Below, piece by piece: positions 9,989-18,880 of a stretch of 64,000 nucleotides of DNA. Below the pieces are notes generated by a model. It saw nothing but the letters and a program-made list of their open reading frames with translations, did not search any database and was not told the DNA's origin. The translations under genes and the position numbers were made by a program. Source of the DNA: Aliikangiella coralliicola (GTDB taxonomy: Bacteria; Pseudomonadota; Gammaproteobacteria; Enterobacterales; Kangiellaceae); NCBI RefSeq assembly GCF_007004725.1, contig NZ_ML660160.1:739185-803184 (forward strand), in the 5' to 3' direction. Each line of letters opens with the position of its first letter. Within the stretch, counting starts at the first letter, position 1.

Positions 9989-10412
9989 AAGCCAGACCAA
10001 TTGCATTCCAAGGATTTACCGTGCTTATTTAGGGTTTTGGCGTCAATTTGAGGTTGGAACAATTACTAGAAGTGGCGCTTGTAAAGCACAGAAAGATGAG
10101 CGTAATTATTACCAAAAGTGTATAAAAAGTGTCGCTAGAACTTTTCTTTTAAAATCTGGCACTCTAAGATAGGAGATCAACCTTTCAATTGAGTATTGGT
10201 TTGATTGAAAATAAGTATTCCTATAACTGTACACTAAGGCGGATATTGGTAGTAGGCACTCACGAAATATTTGGGTTTGAAATGTTTGAATTTGAAAAGC
10301 CCAGATTTAATGATAGCACTGTTAGCAAAAATGCTCTCAGTGACGGTACATGACTAGCGATTTTAACGGTTAATAATCGTGGCGATTAATAAAGAAGAGT
10401 AAAGAAACACTG
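9989..10412. other. 424-bp intergenic region, no gene recognised
   Basis: No conserved ORF, tRNA or clear terminator hairpin was seen after rsmI. A weak promoter-like pair ahead of the next gene (TTGATT near 10202, TATAAC near 10221) has non-optimal spacing. I looked for a c-di-GMP riboswitch, common ahead of secreted GlyGly-CTERM proteins in related bacteria, and found none of its conserved blocks. Confidence 0.5.
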
Positions 10413-13226
10413 ATGAAATTGAAATCATTGCTTCTAATAATGTTGTTCTGTTGCGTTTTAGCTGCAGGCTTGCCGCTTTTCGTATTTCAAAGTATGCCTT
10501 TGAGTCAGAAGGAGCTGCAAGCAGAAAAGTTACGTTTAAGCCACGACAAAAAACAACGAAAAAACCGTTTCCTGGAAAAGTCTCCATCAGGAGCCGGTGC
10601 TTACCTGGCGAATAAAAGGTTTCCACGCACTAAAGACCATCTGACTCAACTGAATTATTCCCATAACTATGTTGACGCGATAAAACAAAAGCGTGAATTT
10701 TTTAAAGTTCATCGAGCGTTTACGGCTGAACCTTGGGAATCTCTGGGGCCTGACTTTGTTGGAGGACGAACGCGAAGTCTCGAATTTCACCCTGATAATC
10801 CAGACATTATATACGCGGGCGGCGTTTCCGGTGGTGTCTGGAAGTCCGTTAATGGCGGAGCCTTATGGACGCCTATTTCAGACGATCTTGAAAATATTGC
10901 CGTGGTCACCTTGGCCATAATGCCTACATCTCCCAATGTTGTGTTTGCTGGGACCGGAGAAGGTGTCTATGTCGGCCGACCAATTGTACGAAGTCGAGGT
11001 GTTGAAGGAAATGGAATCTACCGCTCTATCAACGATGGCCAAACCTGGGAAGCCATTTCATTTACCCTGAACAATCCTGACTTTAGATTTGTTAACAAAA
11101 TAAGAGCGGCCGGGGACGGAACATTATTTGCCGCAACAGAACGGGGCTTATGGCGTTCGAGTAATAGTGGCGACACTTGGCAATTGCAGCTCGAGCAGAA
11201 GGATCGCACCGGTGGATGTCATGAAATTGAAATCCAGCCAGCCAGTAATCCTAATCGTTTATTGGTTTCCTGCGGAAGTTTTGAAGATTCAGCCGTTTAC
11301 AAAAGTGACGACAATGGGGACTCCTGGCGTATTGTGATCGAAGAAGAATTTCAAGGACGCACTACAATCGCGTATTCTCCATCGAATCCAGCCAGAGTAT
11401 ATGCGCTATCTGCTCAAAACCAATTTGGACCTTACCCTTATGGATTAAATGGGCTTTATCGCTCAAACGATGGTGGTGATAGTTGGGAGCAGGTTGCTAG
11501 TACGAGTTCCGCTAATGTTAATAACAGAGCACTGTTATCAACTACTAATTACGTATTTGATTGTACCAATACCGGTCAGTATCAAGATGGACGACTGGCA
11601 GGGGGAGGTTGGTATTATAATCTGTTAACCGTTGACCCTACCGATGAAAATCGCATCTGGGTTGGTGGTCTTGATTTGTGGCGTTCGGATGATGCGGGCG
11701 AAAACTTTAGCCTGGGATCATTTTGGTGGGCGACTGAAGATAGGCCAAGTTATATTCACGGCGATCACCACTTGTTAGTTTACCACCCTGATTATGATGG
11801 TGTGACCGAACGTCGCCTGTTTGCCACTAACGATGGTGGTATTTGGCAGACATCGAATTCCACAGATATTTTGGCAAGCGATAACTGTAATCCAAACACT
11901 AGCATGGTTAACTGGCAAACGCTCAATAATCATTATGCGGTAACCCAGTTTTATCATGGATCAGTTTCGAGAGACGGGAAAACTATCATTGGTGGTTCAC
12001 AAGACAATGGTTCTTTGTGGCGCTCAGCTAGTGGCGATTGGGAAGAAATCTTGGGTGGCGATGGTTCTTATTCTGCGATTGACCCGAAAGATTCGTCAAC
12101 CGTTTATGTTTCGTCACAATATGCAAACTTGGCCAGAATAAAAATTCAAACTGGTGAAAATCAAGTCACTAATATTGGTGGTAGTTTCGATCAGCCCGGA
12201 CTGTTTATTACTCCGTTCACACTAGACGCTAATGATAATACCCGATTGTGGCTCGCAGGACTGGCATTGTGGCGAGGAGAAAATAGTGGTCAGAGTTGGG
12301 TGAAGGCTAGTAGCGATGAATATCCAATGAATTTTATCGACGGCCTTTCAGCGGTCGCGGTGCAACCTGGAAATTCTAACCTGGTTATTCTTGGTGGAAC
12401 CGATGGGCATATTTTTAGGCACACTGCCGCGCTCACTGGATCAGAAAATTTTGCGATGGAAAAAATTAAGATTGCAGATGGATATATTTCTGCGATTAAC
12501 TTTGACCGAAATAATCCGCAAAAAGTCGTTGCAACTGTATCGACTTTTGGTGAACTTCACGCCTGGATGAGCAATGATGCTGGCGTAAGTTGGCAAGCAA
12601 TTGATCAGCCTGGCAGTAGTGGGCTACCGGACTTGCCCGCTCACGATATAATCGTCGCTCCCCATGATACTAACACTTTATATGTGGCAACAGACATCGG
12701 GGTTTATGTGAGCGAAAATAATGGCGCCGAGTGGCAGCCGTTAACAACTGGATTACCCAACGTGCCGGCAGAAAAACTGGTTTATAATCGTTTCGATCTG
12801 GCGTCACATTTGTTTGTCTTCACATACGGCCGTGGTGCTTTCAAGGCACAATTAAACGATGTCACCAACTACCCGCCGCTAACCTTACAATCGTCTCCTG
12901 GCTTATCCCTTAATCAAAATGAGACAATAAGTCATGATGTATCTGGCTATTTTGATGATCAAAATGATGATGTATTGACTTACTCTGCTGATGGTTTACC
13001 GGCTGGACTTTTGCTAGGTTCTGAAGGAGTGATATCTGGCGCGACTAGCATGAAAGGCACTTTTACCGTGACGTTAATTGCCACTGACGGACAACTTGAA
13101 ACAACTAGCGCACTCTCTATTACTGTGAGTGCAACGCAAAGTTCAAGCTCTGGGGGCGGTGGCAGTATACATTTTCTGTTATTCGTTTTAACTGCTATGA
13201 TGCGAATGCGAACACATTCGCGCTAG
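10413..13226 (+). CDS. Secreted Asp-box (sortilin/sialidase-type) beta-propeller protein with GlyGly-CTERM tail
   Basis: The 937-residue exported protein begins with an N-terminal signal/anchor helix (about 5-25). It carries around ten Asp-box motifs of the form S-x-[DN]-x-G-x-x-W, such as RSINDGQTW, RSSNSGDTW, KSDDNGDSW, RSNDGGDSW and MSNDAGVSW, which mark the blades of one or two beta-propellers. An Ig-like domain of the putative-Ig/cadherin-like type follows (about 825-905), then a Ser/Gly-rich spacer, a hydrophobic segment and an Arg-containing end (SSSSGGGGSIHF...MMRMR), resembling a GlyGly-CTERM sorting signal. Enzyme activity cannot be inferred; Asp-boxes also occur in non-enzymatic proteins. 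The ribosome binding site is weak. Confidence 0.85.
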   Translation: MKLKSLLLIMLFCCVLAAGLPLFVFQSMPLSQKELQAEKLRLSHDKKQRKNRFLEKSPSGAGAYLANKRFPRTKDHLTQLNYSHNYVDAIKQKREFFKVHRAFTAEPWESLGPDFVGGRTRSLEFHPDNPDIIYAGGVSGGVWKSVNGGALWTPISDDLENIAVVTLAIMPTSPNVVFAGTGEGVYVGRPIVRSRGVEGNGIYRSINDGQTWEAISFTLNNPDFRFVNKIRAAGDGTLFAATERGLWRSSNSGDTWQLQLEQKDRTGGCHEIEIQPASNPNRLLVSCGSFEDSAVYKSDDNGDSWRIVIEEEFQGRTTIAYSPSNPARVYALSAQNQFGPYPYGLNGLYRSNDGGDSWEQVASTSSANVNNRALLSTTNYVFDCTNTGQYQDGRLAGGGWYYNLLTVDPTDENRIWVGGLDLWRSDDAGENFSLGSFWWATEDRPSYIHGDHHLLVYHPDYDGVTERRLFATNDGGIWQTSNSTDILASDNCNPNTSMVNWQTLNNHYAVTQFYHGSVSRDGKTIIGGSQDNGSLWRSASGDWEEILGGDGSYSAIDPKDSSTVYVSSQYANLARIKIQTGENQVTNIGGSFDQPGLFITPFTLDANDNTRLWLAGLALWRGENSGQSWVKASSDEYPMNFIDGLSAVAVQPGNSNLVILGGTDGHIFRHTAALTGSENFAMEKIKIADGYISAINFDRNNPQKVVATVSTFGELHAWMSNDAGVSWQAIDQPGSSGLPDLPAHDIIVAPHDTNTLYVATDIGVYVSENNGAEWQPLTTGLPNVPAEKLVYNRFDLASHLFVFTYGRGAFKAQLNDVTNYPPLTLQSSPGLSLNQNETISHDVSGYFDDQNDDVLTYSADGLPAGLLLGSEGVISGATSMKGTFTVTLIATDGQLETTSALSITVSATQSSSSGGGGSIHFLLFVLTAMMRMRTHSR

Positions 13227-13343
13227 CCATCTTGATTGAACGCAAAAAAATTCAAAAACCGAAACAGAATAAGAATAAATCAACTTTCACCAATAAACGA
13301 TTGTGATTAATGTAGTTCTGTTAACAATTTTGGGAGTATTCTC

Positions 13344-14693
13344 GTGAAACAAACTTTACTATTGATTAGTTTCTGCCTCGTCATGGTTTTCATGTCGATG
13401 GCTGAAGTTAATGCGGCTACCCGTAAAAGCGATGTCAAATCTTTTACGCTGAGTAACGGAATGACAATCCTGGTTGTGGAAGATCAATCTATTCCCAACG
13501 CAAACATGTATCTTTTCTGGAAAGTTGGTTCACGAAATGAGGTTCCGGGAATTACCGGTCTTTCCCATTTTTTTGAGCACATGATGTTTAACGGTGCTAA
13601 GAAATATGGGCCCAAACAATTTGACAAAGTAATGGAAGCCAATGGCGGTGCCAACAATGCTTACACGACGGAGAATTTGACTGTATACACCAACTGGTTT
13701 CCTTCAGACTCGATTGAAGTTATGTTTGATCTTGAGGCTGATCGCATTCAACACTTAGCAATTGACGAGAAAATGGTTGAAAGTGAGCGGGGAGTGGTGA
13801 CATCTGAGCGCTCTACCGGTTTAGAGAATTCCAATGTTCGGATGATAATGGAAGAAGTTAAAGGTGCTGCATTTCGTGCGCATCCATACAGTTGGTCGGT
13901 CATTGGCCATCAGTCGGATATCGATAGTTGGACACTGCAAGATCTGAAAGACTTTCACCGGACTTATTATGCGCCGAATAATGCATTTGTGGTGATTGCG
14001 GGCGATGTAAAATTGTCTCAAGTTAAAAAGCTCGCGAAAAAATATTGGGAACCGATTCCCGCTCAACCTGCGCCGCAAAAAGTAAGAACTGTTGAACCTG
14101 AGCAAAGAGGTGAACGACGAGTCTATGTTCAAAAGTCTAGTGTGACATCGCCAAATATAATGTTGGCTTATCATGTTCCTGCAACTTCAAGTGATGATTA
14201 TTATCCACTTGAAATGCTATCTAACATTTTGGGTAACGGAGACAGCTCCAGACTTATTCGTTCATTAATTGATGAGCAACAGTTGGCGACCAGCATCTTT
14301 ACTTATTTTCCAAAATCTTTTGACCCAAATCTATTCTATGTTTATGCAGTCGCTGCAAAAGATGTTTCTGCAGAAAAGCTAGAAAAAGCCGTGGTAAAGG
14401 AAATTAATAAAGTCATTAAAGAGGGAGTAACGCAAGGCGAGCTTGAAAAGGAAAAAAACAAAGCCCAGGTGAATTTTTACCGAACAATTTCAACGATTAA
14501 TGGTAAAGCCAATACATTAGGAACTTATGCCTTGTACTTTGGTGATTACAGTAAATTATTTAGTGCGGTTGAGGATATGCAAAACGTAACAGTTGAAGAT
14601 ATTAAGAGAGTCGCCTCAACTTATTTACGAAAGAAAAATCGAACTGTGGGTATACTCGCAGCAGAAGAAGATAGTCAGGAAGAGGATTTATAA
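13344..14693 (+). CDS. M16 family zinc metallopeptidase, catalytic subunit
   Basis: The 449-residue pitrilysin-family protease has a signal peptide (about 1-25) and the inverted zinc motif HFFEH (His75, Glu78, His79), with downstream Glu148 or Glu155 as third ligand. It is expected in the periplasm. It starts at GTG 13344 with GGGAG 8 nt upstream. The next gene begins directly after its TAA and encodes a related chain without the zinc motif, so the two probably form an active/inactive heterodimer, as in other bacterial M16B pairs. The substrate is unknown. Confidence 0.94.
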   Translation: MKQTLLLISFCLVMVFMSMAEVNAATRKSDVKSFTLSNGMTILVVEDQSIPNANMYLFWKVGSRNEVPGITGLSHFFEHMMFNGAKKYGPKQFDKVMEANGGANNAYTTENLTVYTNWFPSDSIEVMFDLEADRIQHLAIDEKMVESERGVVTSERSTGLENSNVRMIMEEVKGAAFRAHPYSWSVIGHQSDIDSWTLQDLKDFHRTYYAPNNAFVVIAGDVKLSQVKKLAKKYWEPIPAQPAPQKVRTVEPEQRGERRVYVQKSSVTSPNIMLAYHVPATSSDDYYPLEMLSNILGNGDSSRLIRSLIDEQQLATSIFTYFPKSFDPNLFYVYAVAAKDVSAEKLEKAVVKEINKVIKEGVTQGELEKEKNKAQVNFYRTISTINGKANTLGTYALYFGDYSKLFSAVEDMQNVTVEDIKRVASTYLRKKNRTVGILAAEEDSQEEDL

Positions 14694-16070
14694 ATGAAAA
14701 TTATTACTTTAGGTATCAGTATTATTCTTACATTAATAAGTCCGCTGGTTTCTGCCGCGTTTAAGATTCCTGAATATCAATCTTTGAAACTGGACAACGG
14801 ACTACAAATTTATTTAATGCAACAATCGGAAGTTCCTTTGATCGACGTACAGTTAACGGTTCGAGCTGGTGCGGTCGATGATCAGGGAGCATTCGGATTA
14901 GCCAATATAACGGGTGAAGCATTAATGTTCGGTAGTGGAAAACTGTCAAAAGTTGAGGTGGAAGACCTGTTAGCATTTCATGGTGCTGAACTTTCTTCAT
15001 TTACCGATACAGAAATGTCTACCCTGAGCATGTCATTTGCAGCTAAAGATCAAAAAAAGTTGATGACACTTTTTCGAGATGTTGCGTTAAAGCCAACTTT
15101 TTCTGCTGAAGAGTTTACCAAGTTCAAAAAGCGTTATATCAGCCAGCTGACTCAAAGTAGAGAGAGTCCTCGAAATATTGTAGGCAATTTATTTCAAAGA
15201 ATGTATTACGGCGAACACCCTTATGGTAATCCTGTTTCCGGCGATATATCGACAGTAGAAAAGATAAACATTAGCCATGTAAAAGACTTTTATCAAAAAT
15301 ATTATACGCCGAATAACAGTGCATTGATTGTGGTAGGGGACTTTAATGCCAAGAAAATCAAAAAGCAATTAAAGCAGTTGTTTGGACAATGGCGTGGAAA
15401 AGCGCCTGAAGATTCAGTGCTATCTTTAGTTAATAATAAAACTGAGTCAGGAGTTTGGTTAGTTGACAAGGATGACGCTAATGAAACCACATTTATGATC
15501 GGCGGGAAAGGCATTAACGCCAACCACCCGGACTATGTCTCGGCACAGGTGATCAATACAATTTTGGGAGCAAGATTTACTTCATGGTTAAATGAAGAGC
15601 TTCGAACAAATACCGGACTTACTTATGGAGCTCGAAGCGGTTTTTCTGATAATTCGACTGCAGGTAGTTTTACTATCTCAACATTTACCAAAACAGAAAC
15701 GACTTTTGAAGCAATTGACTTGGCGATAAAAACTTATCACAAACTTTGGGAAAAGGGGATTGATGCGGAGACACTTAAATCTGCTAAAGCTTACGTAAAA
15801 GGCCAGTTTCCTCCTCGATTTGAAACTAGCCAACAATTGGCACGTTTGCTCGGCAGAATGTGGGCATTAAAATTGAGTGATTCAATTATCAATGACTTTC
15901 AACAAAAAGTAGATTCTCTTGATGTCAAAAAAGCTAATCAACTGGTAAAGCAACTGTTTCCAAAAGAAAATTTGCAGTTTGTTTTAGTTGGGAAAGCGTC
16001 GGAAATTAGAGAAAAAGCAAAAGCATACGGAAAGCTTAAAGAAATGAATATTAAGACCTTTAATTATTAA
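14694..16070 (+). CDS. M16 family peptidase-like partner subunit (no zinc motif)
   Basis: The 458-residue secreted protein starts with a signal peptide (about 1-22) and aligns in layout with its upstream neighbour: SLKLDNGLQIYLMQ opens the first M16 domain and YYTPNNSALIVVGDF closes it. The HxxEH position reads GLANITGEALMFG, so zinc binding is lost. The C-terminal M16 half (about 230-450) keeps the GARFTSWLNEELRTNTGLTYGARSGF region typical of the substrate-gripping subunit. Start and stop codons of the two genes are immediately adjacent, implying co-translation. Confidence 0.93.
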   Translation: MKIITLGISIILTLISPLVSAAFKIPEYQSLKLDNGLQIYLMQQSEVPLIDVQLTVRAGAVDDQGAFGLANITGEALMFGSGKLSKVEVEDLLAFHGAELSSFTDTEMSTLSMSFAAKDQKKLMTLFRDVALKPTFSAEEFTKFKKRYISQLTQSRESPRNIVGNLFQRMYYGEHPYGNPVSGDISTVEKINISHVKDFYQKYYTPNNSALIVVGDFNAKKIKKQLKQLFGQWRGKAPEDSVLSLVNNKTESGVWLVDKDDANETTFMIGGKGINANHPDYVSAQVINTILGARFTSWLNEELRTNTGLTYGARSGFSDNSTAGSFTISTFTKTETTFEAIDLAIKTYHKLWEKGIDAETLKSAKAYVKGQFPPRFETSQQLARLLGRMWALKLSDSIINDFQQKVDSLDVKKANQLVKQLFPKENLQFVLVGKASEIREKAKAYGKLKEMNIKTFNY

Positions 16071-16404
16071 TTGGTTTACCACTTAATACCAAATAAACTG
16101 AGACTCCACGCCATGTTAAGTGCTGGTAGTCTCAGTATCTTCAACACTACCTCTGCCTTTCTGGTCGGCTCATTTTAGAGGCGACAATTTTAGTTCGTCT
16201 TAGTCCTGAACGATAAACTATACTTTACAGCATGTACCGAGTGAGATCGTGCTGTACCACCTGTATATCAATTTTTAACTTTTTATTACTTTTTCATAGA
16301 GTCTTCCGTTTTGTTGAATGCTTTGTTCGAATGAGTTAAATCAAAGTGGAGAGGGGAAAGGAAAATAAGGTTAGTTTTGTCAATTGAGGTAGGGAGAGAT
16401 ATTT
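16071..16404. other. 334-bp intergenic region with two inverted repeats
   Basis: ACTGAGACT (16097-16105) is repeated inverted at 16128-16136, and TACAGCA (16226-16232) inverted at 16250-16256. Neither is followed by a clear T run, so they are not obvious intrinsic terminators. No gene was recognised. Confidence 0.5.
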
Positions 16405-17316
16405 ATGCGCTTACAATCTTTGGAAATGAGAAGTTTTTTATTCATTACGTTATTGCTATTTTCTTTGTTTTCATGGGCGAAAAGTACTGAAAAAAAAGCG
16501 TTCGAAATCGCAAAAGATATTTATTCATTTAGTATTGATGGCGAATATATTTCGATGTTCGTTGTCACTGCTGACGGTGTGATAGTGTTTGAAACGATGA
16601 ATTCTGTACATGCGAAGGCGATGGTTAAAGCCATTAAAGATATTACCAGTCAACCAATTAAGTATGCTTTTCAAAGTCACAATCATTGGGATCATGCGAG
16701 CGGCGGTCAAGTTTTTTTGAATGAAGGCGCTATGACCATTGCGCACGCCGAAGCAACGGCGTGGATTGTCGCTAACCCGTATCAAGATATGGTGGCACCA
16801 AAGAAGTCGTGGAGCGGAAATAGAAAAGATTTTGAGCTAGGCGGAGTAAAAGTTGAGCTGCACTATCTTGGCATGAATCATGGTTTGGGCATGACAGTCT
16901 TTGTGTTACCTCAATCTAAAATTGCCTATATTGCTGATATTGTTACCCCAAATCGTATTATTTTTTCTGTTGTTCCAGATTTCAACTTAAGAGAGTGGGA
17001 GCGAAGCCTGAAGGAAATTTTAAATCTGAATTTTGATAAGGCAATCTTTTCCCATAACGAAAACAAAACACCGCTTGCCGCAGGAGGTAAAGAAGAGGTC
17101 GTTGCCCAGTTGCAATATCTTCAAGATTTAAGAGCTGGATTCTATGAACATCTGCGCAAAGGAACCAATCCTATGTTAATCCCAAAAACTTTGAAACTTC
17201 CAAAATATAAAGATTGGGTAGGTTATGATGATTGGTTAGAAATGAACATATGGCGAATTCTAGTCGACGAGTTTATGGGGCCTTTTCCCTGGCGGCCTGA
17301 TAATTCGGGAAAATAA
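16405..17316 (+). CDS. Secreted MBL-fold metallohydrolase
   Basis: The 303-residue protein has an N-terminal signal peptide (hydrophobic 10-24, cleavage near WAKS). The metallo-beta-lactamase core includes the metal motif HNHWDH (His92, His94, Asp96, His97), a later His near LGMNHGLGM, the bridging Asp in YIADIV and a final His in IFSHNE. The family hydrolyses varied substrates (lactams, thioesters, sulfatides), so substrate cannot be told. GGGAGAG just upstream supports the ATG at 16405; an ATG seven codons on is the alternative. It is convergent with the TetR gene. Confidence 0.9.
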   Translation: MRLQSLEMRSFLFITLLLFSLFSWAKSTEKKAFEIAKDIYSFSIDGEYISMFVVTADGVIVFETMNSVHAKAMVKAIKDITSQPIKYAFQSHNHWDHASGGQVFLNEGAMTIAHAEATAWIVANPYQDMVAPKKSWSGNRKDFELGGVKVELHYLGMNHGLGMTVFVLPQSKIAYIADIVTPNRIIFSVVPDFNLREWERSLKEILNLNFDKAIFSHNENKTPLAAGGKEEVVAQLQYLQDLRAGFYEHLRKGTNPMLIPKTLKLPKYKDWVGYDDWLEMNIWRILVDEFMGPFPWRPDNSGK

Positions 17317-17339
17317 TTAGAGAAGGGGTTATTATAAGA

Positions 17340-17954
17340 CTAAGCGGTAACTGGATTGGCTAGCGTTTGGATGATTGAGCGTAAGTAATCAACATTTTCA
17401 TGGTATCGCTCTAAGTCTTTCGTGCATTTTGAATTGCACTGGATGCCTTGAAATGAACTCACCAGAAATCTTGCTGTTTTTATTGGGTTAACATCGGGTT
17501 TGACACTGCCGTCTTCAATACCTTTGCGTAGTAAGTCGGCAATCTGATTACTCCAGTTATCGAAAACGCTATTGATTCTGAAACGAAAACCTTCATCATC
17601 GTAGGACATTTCCTGGCCAAGGTTGGTGAGAGGGCAGCCGATTTCCAGATTGTCTTCGCTCATTTCGCCATCAGGACACTCAAATGATAGAGAAATAATT
17701 TCGAGTGGAGTCGCTTCAGTTTCCAGCAATTTGTTCCAATGCTCTAGAAATACTTTGTGCAATAGCTCATCAACAACGGCATAACCTAAAGCTTGTTTAT
17801 TGGGAAAGTGATGGTAAATAGCACCTTTAGTCAGCCCTGTTTTTTCAACAACCTCATCCACTCGCAGCCCTTTGTAGCCATGACGGTGGAGCAGATCTGC
17901 AGTGACTTCCAGAATCTGTTGCCGGGTTTGTTGAGGATTTTTTTTACGTACCAT
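17340..17954 (-). CDS. TetR/AcrR family transcriptional regulator
   Basis: The 204-residue repressor has an N-terminal helix-turn-helix (about 10-55: TRQQILEVTADLLHRHGYKGLRVDEVVEKTG, then GAIYHHFPNKQALG) and a ligand-binding C-terminal domain related to TetR_C groups with a Cys near CPLTNLG. It lies downstream of the RND exporter and LolA-like genes on the same strand. Palindromes of the TetR type sit in the exporter promoter (21224-21266), so autogenous and local repression is the likely role. This is inference from position. The ligand is unknown. Confidence 0.93.
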   Translation of the reverse strand: MVRKKNPQQTRQQILEVTADLLHRHGYKGLRVDEVVEKTGLTKGAIYHHFPNKQALGYAVVDELLHKVFLEHWNKLLETEATPLEIISLSFECPDGEMSEDNLEIGCPLTNLGQEMSYDDEGFRFRINSVFDNWSNQIADLLRKGIEDGSVKPDVNPIKTARFLVSSFQGIQCNSKCTKDLERYHENVDYLRSIIQTLANPVTA

Positions 17955-18042
17955 TTGAGCCTTTTGCGTGTCAGGTTAACCAGCAATTGCAGGTTAGCTA
18001 ATATTAGTGTGTAAACTTCAAGCTACTGAATCACCATTTTAT

Positions 18043-18072
18043 GGGATACCCTGCATTGCCGCAAGGTATCCC
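18043..18072. terminator. Hairpin between the LolA-like and TetR genes
   Basis: GGGATACC (18043-18050) and GGTATCCC (18065-18072) form an 8-bp stem with a 14-nt loop. No strong T run follows on the minus strand, so it could be a weak terminator or processing/attenuating hairpin between the two co-oriented genes. Confidence 0.4.
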
Positions 18073-18085
18073 GACTTTTAAAGCG

Positions 18086-18880
18086 CTAGCGAATACGCTT
18101 TAAACTGTTACGATTGAAACTTGAATCATCAAGTCCAACTCGAAATTGATAGTTAGACCAAAGTAGTTCAGTCGTTTTCTCAGACTGATGATTCACCATC
18201 GACATTTTATGAGAACGCCAGTATTTTCCGAGATAATGCTGGTAATCAGAATAAGTCAACGTCTTAAGCAAATCGTTTTTTCGATCGTAAAATTCCGTTT
18301 TTAAAACTCTGTATTCCTTTTGATCTATCCACGATATCAGCTTTTTATAGCCTGAGTGCTTATAAGTTGGATAATACTCAATAACAAAAGTTTTTAATTC
18401 TCCTAAGTCTTCTTCCCTTAGATACTGGTAAGTGTATTTACCAACTTCGAATGAACTCAAGTCTTCGAACGCAAACTCACTCCCCATAAATGGGCCGGAT
18501 TTATTGGAAGATGAAATCCGCTTCACACGTTTCAGCGCCGGTAAATATAGCCATTGATCATCCGGCGATACGATGTGAGAGTAGGACAAAAATGCCGTTC
18601 CCTTCACATCTTTCGGACTGTCAAAAACGGTCAGGCTTTTGTCTCCGTCATCCTCACCACCAACTTCCTTTGATTTGATGCGGATTTTTCGTTCGCTTTT
18701 TTCACCTTGTTTATTACTCAAGATCATTAGCATATCTGCCGTCGAATCTTGCCAACCAAGGTCTCTCTTATCGGCCTCAACTGCGATAGCTAAACCTTTT
18801 TCGGCTGCTGTCTGGGCGAAAGCACTAATTGGCTGTACTGATATTAGACTCAGTAGCAAGACGGTTAGGCTCTTGAACAT
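18086..18880 (-). CDS. LolA-like outer-membrane lipoprotein-sorting protein
   Basis: The 264-residue periplasmic protein has a signal peptide (MFKSLTVLLLSLIS... cleaved near AFAQ) and a LolA/LolB-like fold of the PF17131 type (for example YLPALKRVKRISSSNKSGPFMGSEFAFEDL). The start was moved to the ATG at 18880, because AAGGAGA lies 7 nt upstream of it; an upstream frame start at 18898 lacks this. The gene begins inside the end of the RND gene (56-nt overlap in a different frame). Such proteins accompany MMPL/RND exporters and probably carry a lipid-like substrate across the periplasm. Confidence 0.9.
   Translation of the reverse strand: MFKSLTVLLLSLISVQPISAFAQTAAEKGLAIAVEADKRDLGWQDSTADMLMILSNKQGEKSERKIRIKSKEVGGEDDGDKSLTVFDSPKDVKGTAFLSYSHIVSPDDQWLYLPALKRVKRISSSNKSGPFMGSEFAFEDLSSFEVGKYTYQYLREEDLGELKTFVIEYYPTYKHSGYKKLISWIDQKEYRVLKTEFYDRKNDLLKTLTYSDYQHYLGKYWRSHKMSMVNHQSEKTTELLWSNYQFRVGLDDSSFNRNSLKRIR

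Noticed and set aside
9989..10412. c-di-GMP riboswitch ahead of the GlyGly-CTERM protein
   Set aside because: None of the conserved GEMM sequence blocks could be found.
14694..16070. Second M16 chain as a damaged or pseudogene peptidase
   Set aside because: The loss of HxxEH is normal for the non-catalytic partner in M16B pairs; the frame is intact and full length.
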